Source: Pseudohaliea rubra DSM 19751
GTDB lineage: Bacteria > Pseudomonadota > Gammaproteobacteria > Pseudomonadales > Halieaceae
DNA: 64,000 bases
Direction: 5' to 3'
Assembly: GCF_000764025.1 (NCBI RefSeq)
Contig: NZ_KN234746.1
Coordinates: 112,274-176,273, forward strand
A program made the translations under genes and the position numbers. A model generated the notes under the pieces. The model did not search any database, had not been told where the DNA came from, and saw only the letters and a program-made list of their open reading frames with translations. Position 1 is the first letter of the stretch. Each line of letters begins with the position of its first letter. Shown here one piece after another: positions 38,331 to 45,889 of this stretch.

Positions 38331-38355
38331 AAACCCCGCCTCGGCGGGGTTTTTT
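38331..38355 (+). terminator. Rho-independent terminator after the monooxygenase
   Basis: AAACCCCGC, a CTCG loop and GCGGGGTTT form a perfect GC-rich stem, followed by a run of T, 27 bases past the stop at 38304. Confidence 0.85.
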
Positions 38356-38373
38356 GTGCCCGGCGCGCGGCTG

Positions 38374-39261
38374 CTAGCCCGGCAGGGTCCGCCGCCGCCG
38401 CAGCGGCAGCACACCGGTAGCGATCGCCGTCCCCAGCAGGGTGGCCGTCATCCCTGCCAGCATCTGCGGCGTTATACTTTCATCGAGGAGCACAACCCCC
38501 CAGGCCAGCGCACTCACCGGCACCAGCATGGTAACCGTCGACGCCGCCGTGGCACCGGCACTCGACAGCAGGCGGAAGTAGAGCAGCAGCGCGGCGGCCG
38601 TACTCAGGGCCGCAAGGCCGAGGGCCGAACCCCAGGCCATCGGGCTTACGGCCTGCGTCGGCCACAGCAGTACCGTGGGCACCAGCAGGACGATAGCTGC
38701 CACCGAACAGCTGCCGGCGGCCAGCACGCGGCTTGGCAGATGCGCAAGGCGCGTACGCGAATAGTTGCCGCCGAAGCCGTAGCACAGGGTTGCAGCGAGC
38801 GCGGCGAGCATGAACCAGCCATCACCTCCCGCCGAAAAATCCAGGCGACCGACGGACAGGACCGCTACCCCCGCCAGAGCGAGGGTCAGGCCGATCACCT
38901 GGGCGCGCAGAATCGGCGTGGCGAAAAAAGCGACCCCCATGAGTGCCGTGGCGATGGGCGTGGCCGCGTTGATCAGCGATGTGAAGCCTGCCTCCAGGCC
39001 CAGGGTGGCCAGGGCGAGCAGCGAGTACGGTAGCGCCGACGTGAAGACGCCGAGCACGATAAGCTGCCGGGCGTGTTGTCGGCAGAGGCGCAGATGATGC
39101 CGGCTCGCCAGCAGCGGAAGCAGAAGCAGAGCCCCAAGCCCCATGCGCAGACCGATCAGACTTACCGGGCCGAACTCAAGTACCGCCACGCGCATAAAGA
39201 TAAAAGAAAAGCCCCACAGCGAAGACAGCAGCAGCAGACGCAGGGTGTCGGTGGCGGACAC
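38374..39261 (-). CDS. DMT-superfamily transporter (EamA domains)
   Basis: Inner membrane permease of 295 residues with about ten helices, in two EamA repeats: RLLLLSSLWGFSFIFMRVAV at the start of the first and WFMLAALAATLCYGFGGNYSR at the start of the second. Family members export amino acids, nucleosides or other metabolites; the substrate here cannot be told. The start is GTG at 39261. It ends 19 bases past the facing terminator and lies 39 bases after the isocitrate dehydrogenase start region on the same strand. Confidence 0.87.
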   Translation of the reverse strand: MSATDTLRLLLLSSLWGFSFIFMRVAVLEFGPVSLIGLRMGLGALLLLPLLASRHHLRLCRQHARQLIVLGVFTSALPYSLLALATLGLEAGFTSLINAATPIATALMGVAFFATPILRAQVIGLTLALAGVAVLSVGRLDFSAGGDGWFMLAALAATLCYGFGGNYSRTRLAHLPSRVLAAGSCSVAAIVLLVPTVLLWPTQAVSPMAWGSALGLAALSTAAALLLYFRLLSSAGATAASTVTMLVPVSALAWGVVLLDESITPQMLAGMTATLLGTAIATGVLPLRRRRTLPG

Positions 39262-39300
39262 GAGGAGCCCGTCAGGAGCGGCGCGAGGCGCGAACGGCCC

Positions 39301-40317
39301 TCACGCTGCGCTCAAAGCCTCGATCACGGCGTCGGTAAACTCGGTAGTACTGGCAGTGCCGCCAAGATCCGTGGTGGTGTGCTTGCCCGCGGCGATCACC
39401 GTGCGCAGGGCGGCGCGGATCCGTCCGGCGATCGCGCCCTCTTCCAGATAGTCGAGGAGCTGACAGCTGGCCAGGATCACGCTGGTGGGGTTGGCGATGT
39501 TCTTGTCAGCGATATCGGGGGCGCTGCCGTGGACCGCCTCGAAGATAGCGCAGTCGGCGCCGATATTCGCCCCGGGCGCCATGCCGAGGCCACCGACCAG
39601 GCCGGCGCAAAGGTCCGACAGGATATCGCCGAAAAGGTTGGTAGTGACAATAACGTCGAACTGCTCGGGCCGCATGACCAGCTGCATGCAGGCGTTGTCG
39701 ACAATCATCTCGATCATCTCGATCTCTGGATACTGCGCGGCCACTTCCCGGGCCACGCGCAGGAACAGGCCGGAGGTCGACTTGAGAATGTTCGCCTTGT
39801 GCACCACCGTGACCTTGCGACGCCCCTCGCGCCGGGCGAGCTCGAAGGCAAAGCGGAGAATACGCTCAGCGCCGCCGCGGCTGATCACGCTCAGGGCCTC
39901 GGCGACCATATCGTCGTCGGATACCACCTGCCCCTGCCCGGAATACATACCCTCGGTGTTCTCGCGCACCGTGATGATATCGATATCCTCGTAGCGTGCC
40001 TTCGTGCCCGGAAACGACAGCACCGGCCGAACATTGGCATAGAGCTGGAAATGCTGGCGCAGGCTGACGTTGATCGAGGAAAAACCCTGGCCGATGGGCG
40101 TGGTCAGGGGTCCCTTGAGTACCACCCGGTTGCGTTCAATTGCCTCGAGCGTGGTCGCAGGCAGCAGTTCTCCCGTGTGCTCCAGGGCTGCCAGGCCACC
40201 CTCCACATATTCGTAGTGGAAACCGCAGCCGGCGGCGTCGAGCACGGCGGTCGCCGCATCGACGATGCTCGGGCCGATTCCGTCGCCGCGGATAACCGTG
40301 ATCGTGCGCGTTTCCAT
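39301..40317 (-). CDS. NAD-type isocitrate dehydrogenase
   Basis: Beta-decarboxylating dehydrogenase of 338 residues. It has IRGDGIGPSIVDAATAVLDA, SSINVSLRQHFQLYANVRPV, IITVRENTEGMYSGQG, VVHKANILKSTSGLF and the GLGMAPGANIG / FEAVHGSAPDIA blocks. Length and the NVRPV substrate block fit the NAD-dependent isocitrate dehydrogenase of the mitochondrial type; homoisocitrate or isopropylmalate dehydrogenase is less likely. It is divergent from the RND pump across 241 bases that hold a strong inverted repeat. Confidence 0.88.
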   Translation of the reverse strand: METRTITVIRGDGIGPSIVDAATAVLDAAGCGFHYEYVEGGLAALEHTGELLPATTLEAIERNRVVLKGPLTTPIGQGFSSINVSLRQHFQLYANVRPVLSFPGTKARYEDIDIITVRENTEGMYSGQGQVVSDDDMVAEALSVISRGGAERILRFAFELARREGRRKVTVVHKANILKSTSGLFLRVAREVAAQYPEIEMIEMIVDNACMQLVMRPEQFDVIVTTNLFGDILSDLCAGLVGGLGMAPGANIGADCAIFEAVHGSAPDIADKNIANPTSVILASCQLLDYLEEGAIAGRIRAALRTVIAAGKHTTTDLGGTASTTEFTDAVIEALSAA

Positions 40318-40381
40318 GGGGCTGCTCCTCGCTGTCTGTCCCGGCGCGCTAGGGTAGCCGAAGCCGTCGCCGTTGGCATCC

Positions 40382-40415
40382 CTGACCGTTGCGCAGGGTC
40401 AGTCCCTGACCCTGC
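40382..40415. promoter_or_regulatory. Candidate operator: repeated CTGACC half-sites
   Basis: GCAGGGTCAG (40393-40402), TCC, then CTGACCCTGC (40406-40415) is a perfect 10-base inverted repeat. A third copy of the core hexamer CTGACC lies at 40382-40387, in inverted orientation to the middle one. It sits in the divergent gap between the isocitrate dehydrogenase (ATG 40317) and the RND operon (start 40559) and may control either. Confidence 0.5.
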
Positions 40416-40558
40416 AAAGAGCACCGGGCCTGACGCGACATGACCCACCATGGGCCCGCACAGCGATCCGTAGTATCATTACCACCGTACCTTGGTAGCG
40501 CTAAAAGCATGCCGGGCCTTGCTGCAGGCCGCCCTCTTACCATCCAGGATTCGCACTA

Positions 40559-41629
40559 TTGTCCACAGTTACCCAGGGCTTCCGGCATCTTCTCGCCCGC
40601 CTTTCCTTCCTCTTCGCCGTTCTCCCCCTGGCCCTCGCCGGCTGCGGTGACGGCGCCGAAGCGCCAGCCGAGCCGCCGCCGCCGGTGGTGCGCACCGTTG
40701 TCGTAGCGCCGGACGATCCGGCAGCGCTGCGCCTTTCGGCGGTCATTCGCGCACGCGTAGAAGCACCCCTCACCTTTCAGCGCCCAGGACGGATCGTCGC
40801 ACGGCATGTCGATACCGGCGAGACTGTTCCGGCAGATCAGCTGCTGTTCAGCCTCGATGATCGCAGAGAGCGGCTGGAGCTGACCCGGGCCGAAGCAGCG
40901 CTGGCGGCCGCCACCGCGGAAGCAGACAATGCCCGTACCGAGCTTGCGCGCCAGCGCGACCTTGTAGCCCGAGAGCTAACCAGTCGACAGGCGCTGGATG
41001 CCGCGTCGCTGCTCGCCCGGGCAACGGAGGCGCGGCTCGCCGTGGCGGAGAGTGAGCTCGGACTGGCTCGCGTAGCCCTGGCGGAAACCGAGCTGCGGGC
41101 GCCAGCCGCAGGTACCGTCATGCGTCTGGAGACAGAGGTCGGCGCAGTGCTGCGACCGGAGGCCCCTGCGCTGCTCTTCGCCAAGGCCGGCCCCCGGGAG
41201 GCAGAGGTCTTCCTTGGCAGCCCCGCAGCACCACCGACGGCAACGCTTTGGCACGGCGGCGAAGCTTTCACTGTCGAGCTCCGGGAGCAGCAGGGCGTGG
41301 CCGATACCACAAGCCGCGGCTGGCGCACCCGCTACCAGCTGCCGGCGGCGCTGCAGCTGCCCCTGGGCAGTGTCGCCAGCCTGTCTTTCACGGACGCCGG
41401 CAACGCAGCCACCTTCACCGTGCCCCTGGCCGCCGTCGACGAGCGCGGCGAAGGGCCGCAGCTGTGGCGGGTGGTGGATGGACGCAGCGAGCCGATCCCG
41501 GTGACCGTAGTGGCCGTGGACCGGGAAGAGGCCCGGGTGCGCGGCGATCTCAACACCGGTGACACGGTCATCGCCCTGGGTACGCACTTGCTGGCGCCGG
41601 GTATGAGGGTCAGGGAACAGGGGCCATGA
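40559..41629 (+). CDS. RND efflux periplasmic adaptor lipoprotein (MFP)
   Basis: Membrane-fusion protein linking an RND pump to the outer membrane. It has 356 residues from what appears to be a TTG start at 40559, giving a lipoprotein signal ending LALAGC. It is followed by a proline stretch, a first beta/lipoyl region (FQRPGRIVARHVDTGETVPADQLLF region), a coiled-coil hairpin with many Ala/Arg/Glu (residues about 95-170), then the beta-barrel. The stop overlaps the pump ATG by four bases. No outer membrane channel gene follows. Confidence 0.9.
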   Translation: MSTVTQGFRHLLARLSFLFAVLPLALAGCGDGAEAPAEPPPPVVRTVVVAPDDPAALRLSAVIRARVEAPLTFQRPGRIVARHVDTGETVPADQLLFSLDDRRERLELTRAEAALAAATAEADNARTELARQRDLVARELTSRQALDAASLLARATEARLAVAESELGLARVALAETELRAPAAGTVMRLETEVGAVLRPEAPALLFAKAGPREAEVFLGSPAAPPTATLWHGGEAFTVELREQQGVADTTSRGWRTRYQLPAALQLPLGSVASLSFTDAGNAATFTVPLAAVDERGEGPQLWRVVDGRSEPIPVTVVAVDREEARVRGDLNTGDTVIALGTHLLAPGMRVREQGP

Positions 41630-44600
41630 GTCGCCTGAATCTCTCAGCGCTGGCGGTCAGCCAGCGCTCCGTCACCCGCTTTTTTATTATTCTCGCCGCC
41701 CTCGGCGGCTTCAGTGCCTTTCTGTCCATGGGCCGCGCTGAAGATCCGGCCTTCGTCGTCCGCTCCCTGGTGGTGTCGGTACTCTGGCCCGGCGCCAGCG
41801 CCGAGGAGGTGGATCAGCAACTGGTACACCGGCTGGAAAAGCGCCTCCAGGAAGTCGCCTATCTATACCGTCTGGAGACAGTGGCCCGGCCCGGGCGCGC
41901 TGATATCACCGTCGAGTTCGAGGACTTCACCCCGGCGGAGAAGATCCCCGAGCTGCAGTACCAGGTGCGCAAGCGGATGCTCGACGAGATGCCGCTGCTG
42001 CCGCAGGGCGTTGTCGGCCCTATCGTCAACGACGACTACTCGGATGTGTTCTTCAGCCTGCTCGCTCTCACGGCGCCCGAGCTGCCGCTGCGCGACCTGA
42101 CCCGGGAGGCCGAGGCGATCCGCGACCGGCTTCGGCTGGTGCCCGGGGTGCACAAGGCGCTGATCCTGGGCGAGCGCCCGGAGCGGGTTTACATCGACGT
42201 GGACAACGGCCTCCTCAACAACCTCGGCGTCTCCTCCCAGGCCCTCATCGACGCCGTCAACGCCCACTTACGTCTGCTGCCCGCCGGCGAGCGCCAGGGC
42301 AGCGGGCCCGTGCTGCGCATGCGCGTCGGTGACGACCATGCAGACCTGGACACGCTCCGCGCGATCCCCGTGCGCCTGGGCGACCGGGTGCTCCGCCTGG
42401 ACCAGCTGGCGGAGGTCTACGCAGGCTACGAAGACCCGCCGGCTTACGTGGTGCACGCCGAGGGCGAGGACGCCCTGCTCCTGGGCGTGGTCATGACCCA
42501 GGGCGCTAACGGCCTCGACCTCGGCGAGCGGCTGGACACGTTCCTTGCCGAGGAGCGCGCGCGGCTGCCGCTCGGCACGACTCTGCTGCGTCACACCAAC
42601 CAGGCTGAAGCCATCGCCGACGCCGTCAACCTGTTCCAGCTCAAATTTCTGGTGGCGGTGCTCGTGGTGATGCTGGTCAGCTTCGCCGCCATCGGTCTGC
42701 GTGCCGGCATTGTCGTGGGCATCAGTATTCCGCTGACCCTGGGCATCACCTTCCTGGCCATGAAGCTCTCGGGGATCAATCTCGACCGTATCACCCTCGG
42801 CGCGCTGATCATCGCGCTTGGGCTGCTGGTAGACGACGCCATCATCGCCATCGAGATGATGCTGGTGAAAATGGAGGCGGGCATGGCCCGGGTAGAGGCC
42901 GCGGCCCAGGCCTGGCACCTCACTGCAGCACCCATGCTCTTCGGCACCCTCGTTACGGTCTCAGGCTTCGTGCCCATCGGCTTCGCAAGGTCCAGCGTGG
43001 GCGAGTACGCCGGCAACATTTTCTGGGTGCTGGCCTATGCGCTGGTAATCTCCTGGCTGGTGGCGGTGACCTTCACCCCCTACCTTGGCGTGAGGCTGCT
43101 GCGCGAGCACAGCGGCAACGGCGGCCACAGCGACGACCCCTACGACACGCCGCGCTACCGGCGCCTGCGCGCCCTGGTCCGTGGCTGCGTGAGCCACCGC
43201 GTGCTGGTGGTAGCCGCAACGGTGGCGCTGCTGGTGCTGGCGGGGGTGGGCATGAACCGCTTCGTGCAGAAGCAGTTCTTCCCGGGCTCGGACCGGCTTG
43301 AGGTCATCGTCACGCTCTGGCATCCCCAGGGCACCTCCCTTGAAGAAACCGCAGAGACCGTGCGCTCGGTCGAGAGCCTGCTCGCAGCACAGCCCGGGGT
43401 GCTCAACCAGGTCAGCTATCTCGGTGCCGGTGCACCGCGTTTCTTCATTTCCTCAAACCCGGAACAGCCCTCCTCTGCCTTCGGCAAGGTCGTCGCCGTG
43501 ACCCGCGACAAGCGCGCCCGCGATGCCGTCATGGCTGCGGTGCGCGAGCAGGTGGTGGACGGCGCCTTTCCGCAGGCACGCGTGCGGGTATCGCGACTAC
43601 TCTACGGGCCGCCGGTAGTGTGGCCCCTGACCTTCCGCATCATCGGCCCGGACCCGCAGGTGCTGCGGGACACCGGCCGCGAGCTGGTATCCATTATGGA
43701 CGCCAACCCACACATCAAGGATCCACACCTGGAGTGGGACGAGCGCATTCCCGTGCAACGACTGAAATACGACGAGCACGCCCTCGCCCGCTACGGCCTC
43801 ACGCCGGCGGCGGTAGCGCGCTCCCTGCAGGTGCAACTGCACGGGGAAGCCATTGGCGAGCTGCGCCAGGACATCCGCACCGTGCCCATCTGGCTGCGCG
43901 GCCGCGACCGCGGCGAGCTGGGCCCCGAAGAGGCCTCACGGCATGAACTGCGCACCGCCGACGGCGGCAAGGTGTCCCTGGCGCAGCTGGGCCGGGTCGA
44001 CGTGGAATACGAAGAGCCGGTGATCATGCGCTATAACCGGGAGCGGTTCCTGCCCGTGGTCGCGAGCCTGCGCAGCGGCCAGCCGAACAGCGTCACCGAG
44101 GAGATCTGGGCCGCCGCGGCGGCGCTGCGCGATGAACTCCCGCGCGGCTACCGGATCGATATCGGCGGTTCGGTAGAGAAATCCGCCAAGGCGAACGCCT
44201 CCCTCTCGGCCCTGCAGCCGGTGATGGTCGCCCTCATGCTGATCTTCGTGATGCTGCAGATGCGCAGCTTCCGCGGCACGTTCATGGTCATAGCAACCGC
44301 GCCCCTCGGGCTCATCGGCGCCGTGGCGGCCCTGCTTCTGTTCAACCAGCCCTTTGGCTTCGTGGCGCTCCTCGGCCTCATCGGCCTGGCCGGGATCCTC
44401 ATGCGCAACACGCTGATCCTGGCCCAGCAGGTGGAGGACAACCGTGCCGAAGGCATGGACGGTGCCGAGGCGGTGATCGAGGCAACGGTGCGGCGGGCAA
44501 GGCCGGTAATTCTGACGGCACTGGCGGCGGTTTTCGCCTTCATCCCGCTGACCCTCGACGGCTTCTGGGGGCCCATGGCCTACGTGCTCATCGGCGGCCT

Positions 44601-44682
44601 CGCCGTGGGCACGGCGATTACCCTGCTCTTCGTGCCGGCACTCTACGCGCTCTGGTACCGGCTGCCGCCGCTGGGGCGGTGA
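41626..44682 (+). CDS. RND-family efflux transporter, inner membrane pump
   Basis: Proton-driven exporter of 1018 residues with the twelve-helix RND plan: one helix near the N-terminus (FFIILAALGGFSAFLSMG), a large periplasmic loop, helices 2-6, and a repeat in the second half. The proton-relay Asp pair is in IALGLLVDDAIIAIEMM. GRAEDPAFVVRSLVVSVLWPGAS matches the AcrB/CusA-like multidrug (HAE1-like) subgroup. Substrate cannot be told. A CGCTGCT/AGCAGCG hairpin at 44697-44712 lies just after the stop but lacks a T tract. Confidence 0.93.
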   Translation: MSRLNLSALAVSQRSVTRFFIILAALGGFSAFLSMGRAEDPAFVVRSLVVSVLWPGASAEEVDQQLVHRLEKRLQEVAYLYRLETVARPGRADITVEFEDFTPAEKIPELQYQVRKRMLDEMPLLPQGVVGPIVNDDYSDVFFSLLALTAPELPLRDLTREAEAIRDRLRLVPGVHKALILGERPERVYIDVDNGLLNNLGVSSQALIDAVNAHLRLLPAGERQGSGPVLRMRVGDDHADLDTLRAIPVRLGDRVLRLDQLAEVYAGYEDPPAYVVHAEGEDALLLGVVMTQGANGLDLGERLDTFLAEERARLPLGTTLLRHTNQAEAIADAVNLFQLKFLVAVLVVMLVSFAAIGLRAGIVVGISIPLTLGITFLAMKLSGINLDRITLGALIIALGLLVDDAIIAIEMMLVKMEAGMARVEAAAQAWHLTAAPMLFGTLVTVSGFVPIGFARSSVGEYAGNIFWVLAYALVISWLVAVTFTPYLGVRLLREHSGNGGHSDDPYDTPRYRRLRALVRGCVSHRVLVVAATVALLVLAGVGMNRFVQKQFFPGSDRLEVIVTLWHPQGTSLEETAETVRSVESLLAAQPGVLNQVSYLGAGAPRFFISSNPEQPSSAFGKVVAVTRDKRARDAVMAAVREQVVDGAFPQARVRVSRLLYGPPVVWPLTFRIIGPDPQVLRDTGRELVSIMDANPHIKDPHLEWDERIPVQRLKYDEHALARYGLTPAAVARSLQVQLHGEAIGELRQDIRTVPIWLRGRDRGELGPEEASRHELRTADGGKVSLAQLGRVDVEYEEPVIMRYNRERFLPVVASLRSGQPNSVTEEIWAAAAALRDELPRGYRIDIGGSVEKSAKANASLSALQPVMVALMLIFVMLQMRSFRGTFMVIATAPLGLIGAVAALLLFNQPFGFVALLGLIGLAGILMRNTLILAQQVEDNRAEGMDGAEAVIEATVRRARPVILTALAAVFAFIPLTLDGFWGPMAYVLIGGLAVGTAITLLFVPALYALWYRLPPLGR

Positions 44683-44908
44683 CCGGCGGCCTGTAGCGCT
44701 GCTCCAGCAGCGAGCGTGACAGTTGCCTTTCTCTTCGTCCCTTTCGCCATAGGTTAATTCGCCAGGACGTTTATCGTTCATTGCTCTGACCGCCGCAGCA
44801 ACCGGGAACTTTCTTTGCAATAGCGAGGCACCCCCCGAAGCACGCTTCCCCGGTCATCATCAACCCTCGCTAACATCTCCCTTTGGGTCGCGGACTATTG
44901 CTCCGAGT

Positions 44909-44930
44909 CTGTTGATCGTTCGATCAACAG
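44909..44930. repeat. 22-base inverted repeat across the oleD stop
   Basis: CTGTTGATCG (44909-44918), TT, CGATCAACAG (44921-44930). The oleD stop codon (44924-44926) lies in the right arm. It could be an RNA hairpin ending the ole transcript, though no T run follows on the minus strand, or a regulator site. Confidence 0.55.
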
Positions 44931-45889
44931 TCAGCCTGGTACCACGCCGTCAGCCGTCGAAATCCCTCATCCAGCGGCACGGCCGGCGTCCACCCGAGGA
45001 GCTGGCGGGTCTCGCGCTGATCAAACCAGTGAGCGGTGGACAGCTGCTCGGCCATAAAGCTCGTCATGGGCGGGTCGCCGGTGCGTCCGGTGCAGTTCCA
45101 CACCCGCTCGGCGAGGGCTCCACCCAACCAGGCGACCGCAGCGGGAACCTTCAGCCGCGATGACTCAACAGCGGCAGCGGTGGCGATGCGGTCGAACAGC
45201 TCCCTCACAGGACGCGGCTCACCATTGGAGATCACCAGGGCACGACCCGACAGGTCGGGCGCCTTGTCGAGGGCGGCGATGATGGCGTCTGCCGCGTTGT
45301 CGATGTAGGTGGTGTCGATCAGCGCCATCCCGGATCCGACGACGGCGAGACGGCCCCGGCGCGCCCGCTCCACGATGCGGCCAATCAGCTGCGTGTCGCC
45401 GGGTCCCCACACGAGATGAGGGCGGACCGCCAGCACCGCCATGTCGGGCGCCGCCAGCACTGCCTGCTCCGCCAGAGCCTTGGATCGGGCGTAGTGACCG
45501 CGGGCCCCGCCTGGGTCAGCCGGCGCAGCCGATGCGCCGACGAGCGACATTCCGCTATGGGCCACCGATGGCGATGACACCTGAACGAAGCGGCTGGCAC
45601 CGGCCGCCCGGGCGGCCTCGAGAACGATTCGGGTGCCGTTCACGTTGATGCGCTGAAAGTCCTTCCACGGGCCCACCACAGCGACCCGGGCCGCGACGTG
45701 CACGACGGCGTCCGCCCCGGTCACAGCGCGAGCCACTACTGCGGGGTCGGTGATGTCCCCGAGGTGCTCCTTTGCGTCGAGACCGCTCGGGCCCCGTTGC
45801 AGCACCGCCACGTCAGTGCCACGTTCGATCAGCTGCCTGGCAACGGTTTGTCCCAGCAGACTGGTGGCCCCGGTGACCAGCACCCTCAT
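44924..45889 (-). CDS. oleD: OleD, 2-alkyl-3-ketoalkanoate reductase (olefin biosynthesis)
   Basis: Extended SDR that reduces the OleA product (a 2-alkyl-3-ketoacid) to the 3-hydroxyacid with NADPH. It has 321 residues. The Rossmann motif is VTGATSLLGQTVARQL and the catalytic YxxxK is in GHYARSKALAEQAVL. The ATG overlaps the oleBC stop by four bases. The functional name rests on the cluster; alone it would be called an NAD-dependent epimerase/dehydratase. Confidence 0.88.
   Translation of the reverse strand: MRVLVTGATSLLGQTVARQLIERGTDVAVLQRGPSGLDAKEHLGDITDPAVVARAVTGADAVVHVAARVAVVGPWKDFQRINVNGTRIVLEAARAAGASRFVQVSSPSVAHSGMSLVGASAAPADPGGARGHYARSKALAEQAVLAAPDMAVLAVRPHLVWGPGDTQLIGRIVERARRGRLAVVGSGMALIDTTYIDNAADAIIAALDKAPDLSGRALVISNGEPRPVRELFDRIATAAAVESSRLKVPAAVAWLGGALAERVWNCTGRTGDPPMTSFMAEQLSTAHWFDQRETRQLLGWTPAVPLDEGFRRLTAWYQADC

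Noticed and set aside
39301..40317. 3-isopropylmalate dehydrogenase (leuB)
   Set aside because: The substrate block NVRPVLSFPG and the ENTEGMYSG segment fit NAD-isocitrate dehydrogenase better, and no leuC/leuD genes are nearby.
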